DNA of 64,000 nt from Compostibacter hankyongensis (GTDB lineage Bacteria; Bacteroidota; Bacteroidia; Chitinophagales; Chitinophagaceae). The DNA is taken from contig NZ_BAABFN010000002.1 of NCBI RefSeq assembly GCF_039541075.1, positions 806,001 through 870,000 of the forward strand. The letters are read 5' to 3'. This document shows, one piece after another, positions 49,708 to 58,163 of the stretch. The notes beneath the pieces were generated by a model. That model was given only the letters and a program-made list of their open reading frames with translations, had not been told where the DNA came from and made no database searches. Made by a program: the position numbers and the translations under genes. Every line of letters begins with the position of its first letter. Position 1 is the first letter of the stretch.

Positions 49708-50532
49708 CTACTGGGGCGCGCCCACCGGCTCGGTAAAAGCCGTCGGGGCAGCAGGCTTTGCGGCCGCATTCGGCGCCGGCCGGTATTCCTGCAGCACATA
49801 GTTGCCCTTGCTGTCGAACATCACCACGGGCAGCTCATGGGTCTCTTCAAAATAATCGTAAGCTTTTTTCAGGTTCAGCCAGAACCGCTGGGATACGTCA
49901 TCGGTAAGCGATACGCTGCCGAGATAATCCAGCGACCGTTTATTGTTAAAACGGATGGGGAAGATATGTACGGGGATATAGTCCTGTCCCAGGCTGCGCG
50001 CATGCGCGGCCAGCAGATACACTTCCTCTACCTGGGGATTGGTGAGCGGAATACAGCCGACGGTAACGCAGCTGCCGTGTATATAAATGCCCCCGCCCGG
50101 GGTTTCCTTATCTCCGTGCAGGCGGTCGGAGAAGTTGGGATAGTTAAGCCCCAGCGACAGGTGGTAAAGGCTGTTGGGATTAAATTCGTTGACGTAGTAA
50201 AAACCTTCCGGCACCTGGCGGTCGCCCTCCCGGCGTTTCGGGCCCATGGTCCCGGACAGCGCGCAGACACGGTAGCGCTTAAAAAGCGTAAAGGTATCGG
50301 AGGGCGCATTCTTTACCCATACCTCCAGCTCGCTGTCGTATTTAAAAGACCGCAGATAGATATACCGGGCGGGGTACGTCAGTCCCTTGGCGGCAAAGGC
50401 TTTCCTGAGCTCAAATTCTTTCTGCGCATATGCTTCCCGGAATTTTGCGGAATGCATCTGCTGCTGCATAAAAGACTGTCCATGTAATTGTACCGCCCAG
50501 CACAATGCCAACAGCACCCCTATTTGCTTCAT
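49708..50532 (-). CDS. L,D-transpeptidase (YkuD fold), YafK-like
   Basis: 274 residues with a signal peptide (about 1-19, ending LHGQ). The catalytic motif GGGIYIHGSCVTVGCIPLTN contains the HG and the nucleophile Cys of the YkuD domain. The preceding LSLGLNYPNFSDRLHG is typical for this group. Expected to cross-link or modify peptidoglycan or attach proteins in the periplasm. The Pro/Ala-rich C-terminal tail (about 250-274) is not part of the fold. Confidence 0.9.
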   Translation of the reverse strand: MKQIGVLLALCWAVQLHGQSFMQQQMHSAKFREAYAQKEFELRKAFAAKGLTYPARYIYLRSFKYDSELEVWVKNAPSDTFTLFKRYRVCALSGTMGPKRREGDRQVPEGFYYVNEFNPNSLYHLSLGLNYPNFSDRLHGDKETPGGGIYIHGSCVTVGCIPLTNPQVEEVYLLAAHARSLGQDYIPVHIFPIRFNNKRSLDYLGSVSLTDDVSQRFWLNLKKAYDYFEETHELPVVMFDSKGNYVLQEYRPAPNAAAKPAAPTAFTEPVGAPQ

Positions 50533-50658
50533 CGGAAAAATAATTTGTTCTTTTACAGGCCTGCAGATGGAAATATTCCCTGTAAAATTACAAAAGCTTT
50601 GGCAACCCGTACATGCGGGTAGCGCTTTTTTTGCAGAAAAAGGAACGCGGCAGCGGCC

Positions 50659-51651
50659 TCAGGCCAGCCGGAGCGCCTCCAGCTCCCGGCTGATGAGCTG
50701 CAGCTCCTCTTCCGACAGGCGGATGGCGGCTGCCCTGGCATTCTCCTGCGCCTGCCGGGCGTCGCGGGCGCCGACCAGGGCAACGGTAATGCCGGGCTGC
50801 GCGATGGTCCAGCGGATGACCAGCTGCGCGATGCTGGCCTTCTTTTCTTCGGCCAGCGGGCGCAGCTTTTCCAGAAAAGCGTTGATGCGCCGGATGTTTT
50901 CAGGCTGATAGTAACGCATGCCCGAACGGTGATCGTCGTTTTCAAAAACATGCTCAGGAGAAAATTTGCCGGTGAGCACACCCCGCTGCAGGGGGCTGTA
51001 TACGAGGATCCCTTTGCCGTGCTCCAGACAATAGGGCACTACCGCTTTCTCTATATCCCGGAGCACCATGCTGTAAGGAACCTGGTTGGACGCCAGCGGC
51101 AGCGTTTGCTCCGCCTCCCGCATCTGATCTGCCGAATAGTTGCACACCCCGGCAGCCCGTACCTTGCCCTGCTCGATCAGGCGCTGCACCGCTTCCATCG
51201 TTTCCGCAATGGGAGTGGTGGCATCCGGCCAGTGCTGCTGGTACAGGTCAATATAATCGGTTCCCAGCCTGCGGAGACTATCCTCGCATTCTTTGATGAC
51301 ACTTTCCCTGCCGGCATACTGGTACACGGCGATATCTTTTCCCGCAGCGTCCTGGCTGCGCATCTTCAGCACCCCTTTTTCCAGATCCCATCGCATGCCG
51401 AATTTGGTGAGCAGCAGCACCCGTTCACGTGGAACACCTTCCAGGGCTTCCTTCACCAGCTCTTCACTCAGCCCCTGACCGTATACCGGAGCGGTATCGA
51501 TGGTGTTGACGCCTTCATCCAGCGCGGCGCGTATGGCGCTGATGGCGGCCTTGCGGTCCGTGCCGCCCCACATCCACCCGCCGATGGCCCAGGCGCCGAA
51601 GGTAATTACCGATGCTTTCAGATCGCTGCTACCGATTTGTCTGTATTCCAT
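50659..51651 (-). CDS. aldo/keto reductase
   Basis: 330 residues of a TIM-barrel NADPH-dependent oxidoreductase. Catalytic tetrad regions are visible: NTIDTAPVYGQGLSEELV (Asp, Tyr), LLLTKFGM (Lys) and YIDLYQQHWPD (His). The substrate is not deducible. ALVGARDARQAQENARA near the C-terminus is the cofactor-binding segment. Monocistronic. Confidence 0.95.
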   Translation of the reverse strand: MEYRQIGSSDLKASVITFGAWAIGGWMWGGTDRKAAISAIRAALDEGVNTIDTAPVYGQGLSEELVKEALEGVPRERVLLLTKFGMRWDLEKGVLKMRSQDAAGKDIAVYQYAGRESVIKECEDSLRRLGTDYIDLYQQHWPDATTPIAETMEAVQRLIEQGKVRAAGVCNYSADQMREAEQTLPLASNQVPYSMVLRDIEKAVVPYCLEHGKGILVYSPLQRGVLTGKFSPEHVFENDDHRSGMRYYQPENIRRINAFLEKLRPLAEEKKASIAQLVIRWTIAQPGITVALVGARDARQAQENARAAAIRLSEEELQLISRELEALRLA

Positions 51652-51717
51652 AAAACTGTTGTGGCTTGTTACCCTGCGAATATCCGAAAGTCTGCATAAA
51701 ATGAAAAACGCAAAGGA

Positions 51718-52290
51718 TCAGCGGTTCATATCCGGGGTAACTGCATGGAGGATGGCGGCGGCGGATGCGCTTTTCCCCGCCTGTATGTTAACGGACCCAT
51801 CGGCCGACAGGCCGGCGGCGTCATTTGTCTGTCCCCCGGTTTCCAGCGGAGAAGAGCTGATGATCTGATAGGTGGCCGCTGTGTCGAAGACCAGCTTGTT
51901 CTCCCCTGCCTTCAGCACATAAGGATTACAGTCGATATCCCCCGAAAGCTCGGTGATCTGGCACACATACTGATGGCCCAGCAACTCATTCGCATATACG
52001 AAGCCGATAACGATGCTCTTGTAGCCCGAGTCAATGGTGATGGTCTCCGATGTTTCACCCTGCGCAAGCGCTCCCAGCATAAAGCTTTTATGGGTGGTGT
52101 CCTCCTCGATCTCGGCGGCGGTTTTGCCGCGGTAGGCCACGATAACGGAATTGGAAAAGTCGATATCCCCTTTGTTCTCGAGGGTAACGGTAGTCTTCTT
52201 TTTGGCAGGAGCATCATCGCCGGACTTCGAGCAGGATACGGCTCCGATGGCGATGGCCGCCAGCAAGATCAGCGTGGCATAGGTCTTCAT
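51718..52290 (-). CDS. small lipoprotein of unknown function
   Basis: 190 residues with a clear lipobox: LLAAIAIGAVSC, so a lipidated N-terminal Cys. The ATG at 52290 begins the signal; 12 residues upstream from 52326 are unlikely. The mature part has Asp/Glu-rich beta-sheet character (VTLENKGDIDFSNSVIVAYRGKTAAEIEEDTTHKSF). I do not recognise a family. Probably surface or periplasmic-facing. Confidence 0.65.
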   Translation of the reverse strand: MKTYATLILLAAIAIGAVSCSKSGDDAPAKKKTTVTLENKGDIDFSNSVIVAYRGKTAAEIEEDTTHKSFMLGALAQGETSETITIDSGYKSIVIGFVYANELLGHQYVCQITELSGDIDCNPYVLKAGENKLVFDTAATYQIISSSPLETGGQTNDAAGLSADGSVNIQAGKSASAAAILHAVTPDMNR

Positions 52291-52400
52291 AACAAATTTT
52301 TTTTCACCATCGCCCGCCAAAACCATGCCATCAGAAAAAGAGGATTTGCGCTTTCCCGTTTTGTTGCGGAGTCCGGTATGAAGGAACAGTCGATGACCCT

Positions 52401-52408
52401 TATCTTTG
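52401..52408 (+). promoter_or_regulatory. -7 box before the TPR lipoprotein gene
   Basis: TATCTTTG is an exact match ending four bases before the ATG at 52413. If it is the promoter, translation would begin at or near the 5' end of the mRNA (leaderless). Confidence 0.45.
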
Positions 52409-52412
52409 CCGC

Positions 52413-53435
52413 ATGGCCCGTTCTCTTTTTCCGGCGTTCCTTATCGCATGCCTGCTGCTGGCAGGCAGCAGCTGCCGCCATGCCGACCGGCAGGCGGGAG
52501 ACAAAGCCGCTGCGCAGCTGTCGCCGGAAGCGGCGGCCTGGACGGATTCCATCCGCGCTCATCCGGACAGCGCCCGTTTTTACGCAGAGCGTGCCCGGGC
52601 TTTCTACCGGCAAAAACAATATGTACCCGCCGGCCGCGATCTGGAGAAAGCCATACAGCTCAGTCCTGCAGAGGCCGGCTACTATTTTGCCCTGGGCGAA
52701 ACCGAGGATGCGCTGGGAAAATGGCAGCAGGCGGCGGGTCATTTCCGGCAGGCCCTGCAAAAAGCGCCCGCCAACCCGCAGCCCTACCTCCGGCTGGCCT
52801 ATATCTATTTCCAGCACCGGCAGTACCCGGCCGCCCTGCAGCTGCTGGACAGTCTGCTGGATCAACATCCCGGAACGGCGGAGGGCTATGGCCTGCGCTC
52901 ACAGGTGCTGCAGGAAAAAGGCGATACGCTGGCCGCCCTGCCCGACATGCGCAAAGCGGTGACCCTGCAGCCCGGTAACTACGATGCGCTCATGGCGCTG
53001 GGCGACCTGCTCGGCCATCTCCGGAAAAACGAAGCCCTGCGCTGGTACCGGCGGGCCTACCTGCTGGACACCACCCGGGCCGAGCCCCTGTATGCGCAAG
53101 CCGTCTTCCACGAACAGCAGCACGATCTGTCCGCCGCCCTGGAGCAGTACCGGCAATCTATAAGCACAGACCGCTATTATATACCGGCCTACCTGGGCCT
53201 GGGGAAAATTTATATGCGCGGCCGACAATGGAAGCAGGCGCTGCATATTTTTACGATGGCCACCCAGGTGGAGCCTGCCGGCGCCGAAGCCTTTTATCAG
53301 CGGGGCCGTTGTTACGAAGCGCTGGACGACAGCCACCGGGCAGTGGAAGATTACCGTCAGGCGGCCGCGCTGGATAGTGGTTATGAGGCTCCGCGGACAG
53401 CGCTGGAGCGCCTGCACAGCGGCGGGAAAAAATAA
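52413..53435 (+). CDS. tetratricopeptide-repeat lipoprotein
   Basis: 340 residues with signal and lipobox (LIACLLLAGSSC). From about residue 46 onward TPR-type helices are repeated: SARFYAERARAFYRQKQYVPAGRDLEKAIQLSP, AGYYFALGETEDALGKWQQAAGHFRQALQKAP, QPYLRLAYIYFQHRQYPAALQLLDSLL, etc., about seven repeats. Such proteins are adaptor proteins in envelope complexes; no specific partner is evident. Upstream of rpe. Confidence 0.9.
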   Translation: MARSLFPAFLIACLLLAGSSCRHADRQAGDKAAAQLSPEAAAWTDSIRAHPDSARFYAERARAFYRQKQYVPAGRDLEKAIQLSPAEAGYYFALGETEDALGKWQQAAGHFRQALQKAPANPQPYLRLAYIYFQHRQYPAALQLLDSLLDQHPGTAEGYGLRSQVLQEKGDTLAALPDMRKAVTLQPGNYDALMALGDLLGHLRKNEALRWYRRAYLLDTTRAEPLYAQAVFHEQQHDLSAALEQYRQSISTDRYYIPAYLGLGKIYMRGRQWKQALHIFTMATQVEPAGAEAFYQRGRCYEALDDSHRAVEDYRQAAALDSGYEAPRTALERLHSGGKK

Positions 53436-53491
53436 AGACGGCTCACGGTTAACCCCTGAAAAGATTATCTTTAAACCTTAAAACACACGCT

Positions 53492-54151
53492 TTGCAAACA
53501 AAAAAAATATACGTTGCCCCCTCCCTCCTGTCGGCCAATTTCCTGCAGCTGGACCGGGAAATAGATATGATCAACAACAGCGAGGCAGACTGGCTGCATT
53601 TCGATGTGATGGACGGAAATTTCGTACCCAATATCAGCTTTGGCCTCCCTATCCTCGCGCAGGTAAAGCAGCAGATCAAAAAGCCCCTGGACGTTCACCT
53701 GATGATCACCGCACCGGAGCGCTATGCGGAAGCTTTCCGCGAAGCGGGCGCCGATCACCTCACCGTTCATTACGAAGCCTGTCCGCACCTGCACCGCAAC
53801 ATACAGCAGATCCGGCAGCTGGGCATGAAAGCCGGTGTGGCCATCAATCCCCATACTTCCGTATCGCTGCTGGCCGATATCATCCGGGACGTGGACATCG
53901 TGCTGGTGATGAGCGTTAATCCCGGTTTCGGAGGGCAGGAATTTATCGAGCATTCCCTGACCAAGGTCCGGCAGCTCCGGCAGCTGATCAACGATACGTC
54001 ATCCGGCGCCCTGATAGAGATAGACGGGGGGGTAACGCTGGAAAATGCCTCGCGGCTGGCCGATGCGGGCTGCGATGTGCTGGTGGCCGGCAATACGGTT
54101 TTCAACAGCGACAACCCCGCTGCCGTGATCCGCCAGCTCAAGCTTGGATAA
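53492..54151 (+). CDS. rpe: ribulose-phosphate 3-epimerase
   Basis: Interconverts ribulose-5-phosphate and xylulose-5-phosphate. 219 residues using a TTG start (no ATG at this position). KIYVAPSLLSANFLQL, HFDVMDGNFVPNISFG, DVHLMITAPERY, VMSVNPGFGGQEFI and EIDGGVTLENA are the metal-binding and active-site motifs. A TATCTTTA box is at 53466-53473. Confidence 0.97.
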   Translation: MQTKKIYVAPSLLSANFLQLDREIDMINNSEADWLHFDVMDGNFVPNISFGLPILAQVKQQIKKPLDVHLMITAPERYAEAFREAGADHLTVHYEACPHLHRNIQQIRQLGMKAGVAINPHTSVSLLADIIRDVDIVLVMSVNPGFGGQEFIEHSLTKVRQLRQLINDTSSGALIEIDGGVTLENASRLADAGCDVLVAGNTVFNSDNPAAVIRQLKLG

Positions 54152-54196
54152 AGAGCGGCAGCGTAACGCCGTTATCCCGGTTTGCATTTTCTTGAA

Positions 54197-54204
54197 TATC
54201 TTTG
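54197..54204 (+). promoter_or_regulatory. -7 box upstream of the PhoH gene
   Basis: TATCTTTG, exact TAnnTTTG match, about 170 nt before the PhoH start; the 43-codon ORF described next would lie in its transcript. Confidence 0.5.
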
Positions 54205-54236
54205 AAACTGTTTAACGTCACAAGATAAAACAGAAC

Positions 54237-54368
54237 ATGAGGAAGGCATTCATCATGACAGATCGGAAATCGACTGTAAAGTTAAGCGGGAAGCCTTCCT
54301 GGAAAATGGCTACAAGGTGCTTCAGCGGTAAAAGCAGAAGCTCTTTTTCATCTTTGAAATCCATGTGA
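54237..54368 (+). CDS. 43-codon Ser/Lys-rich small ORF (uncertain)
   Basis: An ATG after a TATCTTTG box opens a 43-residue frame rich in Ser and Lys (MRKAFIMTDRKSTVKLSGKP ...), ending with TGA four bases before the TTG start of the PhoH-like gene. It could be a short leader peptide or simply 5' untranslated sequence. No family is recognised, and nothing in the code supports it beyond position. Confidence 0.25.
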   Translation: MRKAFIMTDRKSTVKLSGKPSWKMATRCFSGKSRSSFSSLKSM

Positions 54369-54371
54369 ACC

Positions 54372-55352
54372 TTGACAGACACGATCATTAACCTGGATAC
54401 CGTTAACCCCGTAGAGTTCTTTGGCACCAACAACGGGAAGCTGGATATCCTCAAAAAAAAATTCCCCCTGCTGAAGATTCTCTCCCGGGGTACACAGCTG
54501 AAGCTTTCGGGAGCCCCGGAAGAAATCGATACGGCACGGGAAAAGATCGGGCAGGTAGTGAAATATCTGGAGCGCAACGGACACCTGAGCGAACAGTATT
54601 TTGAACAGATCCTCGGGGAGGACGGCGCCGACCAGTTTGCCGAACAGAACAGCAACGATGTGCTGGTGCTGGGGCCCAACGGGCGTATGGTAAAGGCCCG
54701 TACCGCCAATCAGAAAAAAATGGTGAGCCTGGCCGGCAAAAACGATATCGTCTTTGCCATCGGCCCCGCGGGAACGGGAAAGACCTATACGGCGGTAGCG
54801 CTGGCTGTGCGGGCGCTGAAAAACAAGGCCGTCCGGAAGATCATCCTGACGCGCCCTGCCGTGGAAGCGGGAGAAAGCCTGGGCTTTCTGCCCGGCGATC
54901 TCAAGGAAAAAATAGATCCTTACCTGCGCCCCCTTTACGATGCCCTGGACGATATGATACCGGCCGACAAGCTCAGCTATTACATGGCCACCCGCGTCAT
55001 CGAGATCGCGCCCCTGGCGTATATGAGAGGCAGGACTTTGGATCACTCCTTTATCATACTCGATGAAGCGCAGAATGCCACTGACCTGCAGCTGAAAATG
55101 TTCCTGACCCGCATCGGGGCTTCCGCCAAGGCCATCATTACGGGCGATCTTACCCAGGTGGACCTTCCGAGAAATCAGCAGTCCGGCCTCCTGAAGGCCA
55201 CCCGTATTCTCCGGCATATCGACGGTATCGGGTACCTGGAGCTCGATGAGGAAGATGTGGTCCGCCACCGCCTCGTAAAAGCCATTATCAAGGCGTATGA
55301 AAAAGATCACGAACAGGAAGTACCCGCCGCCCCGCGGCAGCGCCATCCTTAG
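54372..55352 (+). CDS. PhoH-like ATPase
   Basis: 326 residues with an N-terminal KH-like region (about 1-115) and a PhoH ATPase domain: Walker A AIGPAGTGKTYTAVALAV, then LTRPAVEAGESLGFLPGDLKEK, and Walker B IILDEAQNATDLQLKMFLTRIG. PhoH-like proteins are implicated in RNA metabolism. It uses a TTG start, and a small ORF precedes it. It overlaps the next gene by 56 bp in a different frame. Confidence 0.93.
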   Translation: MTDTIINLDTVNPVEFFGTNNGKLDILKKKFPLLKILSRGTQLKLSGAPEEIDTAREKIGQVVKYLERNGHLSEQYFEQILGEDGADQFAEQNSNDVLVLGPNGRMVKARTANQKKMVSLAGKNDIVFAIGPAGTGKTYTAVALAVRALKNKAVRKIILTRPAVEAGESLGFLPGDLKEKIDPYLRPLYDALDDMIPADKLSYYMATRVIEIAPLAYMRGRTLDHSFIILDEAQNATDLQLKMFLTRIGASAKAIITGDLTQVDLPRNQQSGLLKATRILRHIDGIGYLELDEEDVVRHRLVKAIIKAYEKDHEQEVPAAPRQRHP

Positions 55353-56079
55353 AACAGGTCTGCGCCTGGCGCTGCTGCTGGCCACACTGACCGCCGGTAT
55401 GGCTTTTTATCCCGGCATAAAAGAACTGCGCCTGTCCGGCGCTCCACGCGCCGTCCGCCCTGTTCCCCATCCGGCCCCCCGCTCGCTCCGCATGCCCGCC
55501 TGGTATAAAACCGACCCCGCGGCCACCCGGCGCTACCGGAGAGCCCTTACCCTCATCGGCTCAGCCGGCCCTTCGCTGAAGGACGGCGATCTTGTACTCC
55601 GTACCGGGAACGATTTTACCAGCCAGGTGCTGCGGCAGTTTTCCTTCCGCGACAAGACCTATTCCCACGGCGGCATCGTACATATCGAAAACGGCATTCC
55701 CTACGTGTACCACGCGCTCGGCGGGGAAGACAACCCCGATGCGGCGCTCCGCCGGGAACGCTTTGAAAACTTCTGCGACCCCGTTCACAACCTCGGCTTC
55801 GGCATTTACCGCTACAGCCTCTCCGGCTGCGAAAAGCACCGGCTGGACAGCGTCGTAGCCCTGTTCTACCGGCAAAAGCTGCCTTTCGACCTGCAGTTCG
55901 ACCTGCACACCAACAACAGGATGTACTGCGCGGAATTTATATACAAAGCGCTCCGGCTGGCGACGGGCGACGATGGCTATCTGCCCCTTTCCCACCTGCC
56001 GGGGTTTACCTATGTGGCAGTGGACAACCTCTTCCTGAATCCGCATGCCACCGAGGTCTGTCGCGTTACCTATCGTTAG
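55297..56079 (+). CDS. YiiX-like papain-type cysteine hydrolase
   Basis: 260 residues with an N-terminal membrane anchor or signal (about 22-36, LALLLATLTAGMAF). The catalytic motifs of the YiiX/YebB group are visible: LKDGDLVLRTG, KTYSHGGIVHIENG (His) and NRMYCAEFIYKALRL (Cys). Substrate unknown; in the NlpC/P60 clan many cleave peptidoglycan peptides. Its 5' end overlaps phoH by 56 bp, so the exact start may be further in, but the anchor supports the annotated ATG. Confidence 0.8.
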   Translation: MKKITNRKYPPPRGSAILRTGLRLALLLATLTAGMAFYPGIKELRLSGAPRAVRPVPHPAPRSLRMPAWYKTDPAATRRYRRALTLIGSAGPSLKDGDLVLRTGNDFTSQVLRQFSFRDKTYSHGGIVHIENGIPYVYHALGGEDNPDAALRRERFENFCDPVHNLGFGIYRYSLSGCEKHRLDSVVALFYRQKLPFDLQFDLHTNNRMYCAEFIYKALRLATGDDGYLPLSHLPGFTYVAVDNLFLNPHATEVCRVTYR

Positions 56080-56146
56080 CCCTATACTTTTTTGTTGGTT
56101 CAGGGCTTAACCGCTATTTTTGCGTGGACATCATAAATCTTTCCTG

Positions 56147-56650
56147 ATGCAAAAATTCCTGTTTCTCCTCTCTTTTGTGTTATTGACGATCAGCGCTTTG
56201 CCCGGCTGCAGGAAAGATAATGACCCGAAAGGCGTTGCCCTGAAATTTCTCAGCGCCATCCAGCAGATGCATTATGAAGAAGCCAAGCAATATGCCACCG
56301 AAAGCAGCAAAAGCATGCTCGATGCGCTGGCTTCCTTCCAGAAGATGATGCCGGCTTCCGCCCGGGAAAAATACCAGCATGAGCAATTCGAGATAAAGCA
56401 TGTGGAGCAAAACGGACAGGAAGCCACCGTTTACTACACCAACAAATCCGACACTACCGTACAACGGACCCTGAAGCTGCTCCGCGAAAAGGGAAAATGG
56501 AAGGTAGCCTTTACCAAGGATACCCTCATGCCCGATCTGACGAGCCCCTCCATGCCGGACTCCATCGGGGAATCTGCGCTGCCGGTGCCGCCGGGAGATT
56601 CCGCTGTCCGCGACAGCTCCGCTCCCGCCCCTGACAGCCCGGGGGAATAA
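56147..56650 (+). CDS. DUF4878-domain lipoprotein
   Basis: 167 residues with a signal and lipobox (LLTISALPGC). The central region (GVALKFLSAIQQMHYEEAKQYATESSKSMLDAL ... VEQNGQEATVYYTNKSDTTVQRTLKLLREKGKWKVAF) is the NTF2-like DUF4878 fold. The C-terminal tail is Pro/Ser-rich. ATG at 56147 (MQKFLFLLS) is preferred over 56120 because it begins the signal. Function unknown. Confidence 0.85.
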   Translation: MQKFLFLLSFVLLTISALPGCRKDNDPKGVALKFLSAIQQMHYEEAKQYATESSKSMLDALASFQKMMPASAREKYQHEQFEIKHVEQNGQEATVYYTNKSDTTVQRTLKLLREKGKWKVAFTKDTLMPDLTSPSMPDSIGESALPVPPGDSAVRDSSAPAPDSPGE

Positions 56651-56716
56651 GGATTTCTCCCCTTTCTCCCTTACCTTTGCAGCGCTGTTTTTACTGATTG
56701 TAATATAAAAGCTGTT

Positions 56717-57274
56717 ATGTTTAACCCCTGGCATCACGTGGCCGCAGGCGACCGTATACCGCAATATGTAAACGGGATCATAGAAATACCCAAAGGCTCG
56801 CGGGCGAAATACGAGCTGGATAAGGACAGCGGCATGCTGAAGCTGGACCGGGTGCTGTACTCTTCCGTATACTACCCGGCTAACTACGGCTTCATTCCCC
56901 GTACCTACTGCGCCGACAAGGACCCGCTGGATATCCTTATCTTTTCCCAGATCGACCTGGTGCCCCTCTGTGTCGTGGAAGCCAAAGTCATCGGCGTCAT
57001 GCAAATGACGGACAACGGCGAAGCGGACGACAAGATCATTGCCGTAGCGGCCAATGACGTAAGCATTAACCACGTGAACGATATCTCCGAGCTCCCGCCG
57101 CATTTTGTCCACGAGCTGCGGCATTTCTTTGAGGAATACAAGACGCTGGAAAATAAAAAAGTGATTGTAGAGGAATTTCAACAGCGGGATACTGCAGAAA
57201 AGATCGTTCTCGACAGCCTCGAAGATTATAAAAAATATATCCTTCCCCTTACGGAAGGCACTCCCTTCGCCTAA
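56717..57274 (+). CDS. ppa: soluble inorganic pyrophosphatase (family I)
   Basis: Hydrolyses pyrophosphate in the cytoplasm. 185 residues; KYELDKDSGMLKLDRVLYSSVYYPANYGFIP and CADKDPLDILIF contain the metal-binding Asp/Glu, then AVAANDVSINHVNDISELP. Its end overlaps the convergent NlpC/P60 gene by 4 bp. A membrane pyrophosphatase (12.9 kb) is also present. Confidence 0.97.
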   Translation: MFNPWHHVAAGDRIPQYVNGIIEIPKGSRAKYELDKDSGMLKLDRVLYSSVYYPANYGFIPRTYCADKDPLDILIFSQIDLVPLCVVEAKVIGVMQMTDNGEADDKIIAVAANDVSINHVNDISELPPHFVHELRHFFEEYKTLENKKVIVEEFQQRDTAEKIVLDSLEDYKKYILPLTEGTPFA

Positions 57275-58068
57275 TCCCCGAGCCGGGGAGACACGGAAAA
57301 TATCCCCGTACGCCGGATGCTGCAGAGACGGTGACTGCGCCGCCCGGTTTCCCGGTTGCATATGCCCGATGCATCAAAGACATCGACCCTTACTTTTTCC
57401 GAAGCATGGATGATTTCCCCCTGCTCCAGCAGGATACCCACATGCGTGACCCGCCCTCCGGGATCATCAAAAAACGCCAGGTCACCGCAACGGGCTTCCT
57501 CCGGAGAACCCACTACCACGCCGGTTTCCGCTTGCTGCCAGGCATCCCTGGGAAGATAATGCCCGAGCAGCCTGAACACCGTTTGGGTAAATCCCGAGCA
57601 ATCTACGCCGAAAACAGACTTTCCGCCCCAGAGGTAAGCCGTATTCAGGAAGCAGAAGGCATATTGCCGCAGCAGTCCGGCTGTGGCCGCCCCGACCGCC
57701 GGAGCAATGGAGCTGCCTTGGTATTCCAGCAAAAGATCGCCCCAGCGCGCCATCCCGGCCTGAAAGCCCGTGAGGGGGCAGCCCAGGGGCAACCACATGG
57801 GAATATCATTGATTTTCATCATATTAATGAAGTCCCCGGTATACGATGTCGGCCCTGATGATACCGGCGCATGTTCCAGCACCTGTACCTGTCCGGCACT
57901 GCACCAGCCTTCGTAACCGTCATACCCGTTCCGTACCCGCAGCCAGCCGCCGCTATCTTCCAGCAACGCCGCCGTTTCCCCGAACAACAGCTGCGAAACC
58001 TGCTCCTGTTTATGCGCGGGACCGCCGCGAAGGGGCATAACCGGCACTGTACAAACGGCAAATGGCAT
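57271..58068 (-). CDS. NlpC/P60 cysteine peptidase with SH3-like N-domain
   Basis: 265 residues from the ATG at 58068 (MPFAVCTVPVMPLRGGPAHK), as typical of Bacteroidota members; 34 additional residues upstream of it are not conserved. An SH3-like region (about 10-70, VSQLLFGETAALLEDSGGWLRVR) precedes the NlpC/P60 domain: YLWGGKSVFGVDCSGFTQTVF with the nucleophile Cys, RCGDLAFFDDPGGRVTHVGILL with His, and IIHASEKVRVD. Cleaves cell-wall peptide bonds. No signal peptide, so it may be cytoplasmic/recycling, or exported non-classically. Confidence 0.9.
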   Translation of the reverse strand: MPFAVCTVPVMPLRGGPAHKQEQVSQLLFGETAALLEDSGGWLRVRNGYDGYEGWCSAGQVQVLEHAPVSSGPTSYTGDFINMMKINDIPMWLPLGCPLTGFQAGMARWGDLLLEYQGSSIAPAVGAATAGLLRQYAFCFLNTAYLWGGKSVFGVDCSGFTQTVFRLLGHYLPRDAWQQAETGVVVGSPEEARCGDLAFFDDPGGRVTHVGILLEQGEIIHASEKVRVDVFDASGICNRETGRRSHRLCSIRRTGIFSVSPRLGD

Positions 58069-58091
58069 GTTAATTGTTAAACAGAATGATA

Positions 58092-58119
58092 AAAACCGGC
58101 AGAAGGCCGTTATCCGTAA
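58092..58119 (+). promoter_or_regulatory. possible ECF-type promoter of the first sigma-like gene
   Basis: AAAACC (58092-58097) and CGTAA (58115-58119) separated by 17 bp. The same AACC-N15/16-CGTAA pair occurs upstream of micropeptide genes 1 and 2 (61.8 and 62.0 kb), which is the basis for proposing a shared sigma factor. Motif-only evidence. Confidence 0.3.
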
Positions 58120-58163
58120 ATATATTAAATTGCTGAAAACTATCTTATCATCACCGTTTGCGC

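Noticed and set aside
50590..50640. Hairpin GCAACCCG ... CGGGTAGC with a T7 tract on the plus strand
   Set aside because: It points to a plus-strand terminator but no plus-strand gene ends there; may be incidental or belong to antisense transcription.
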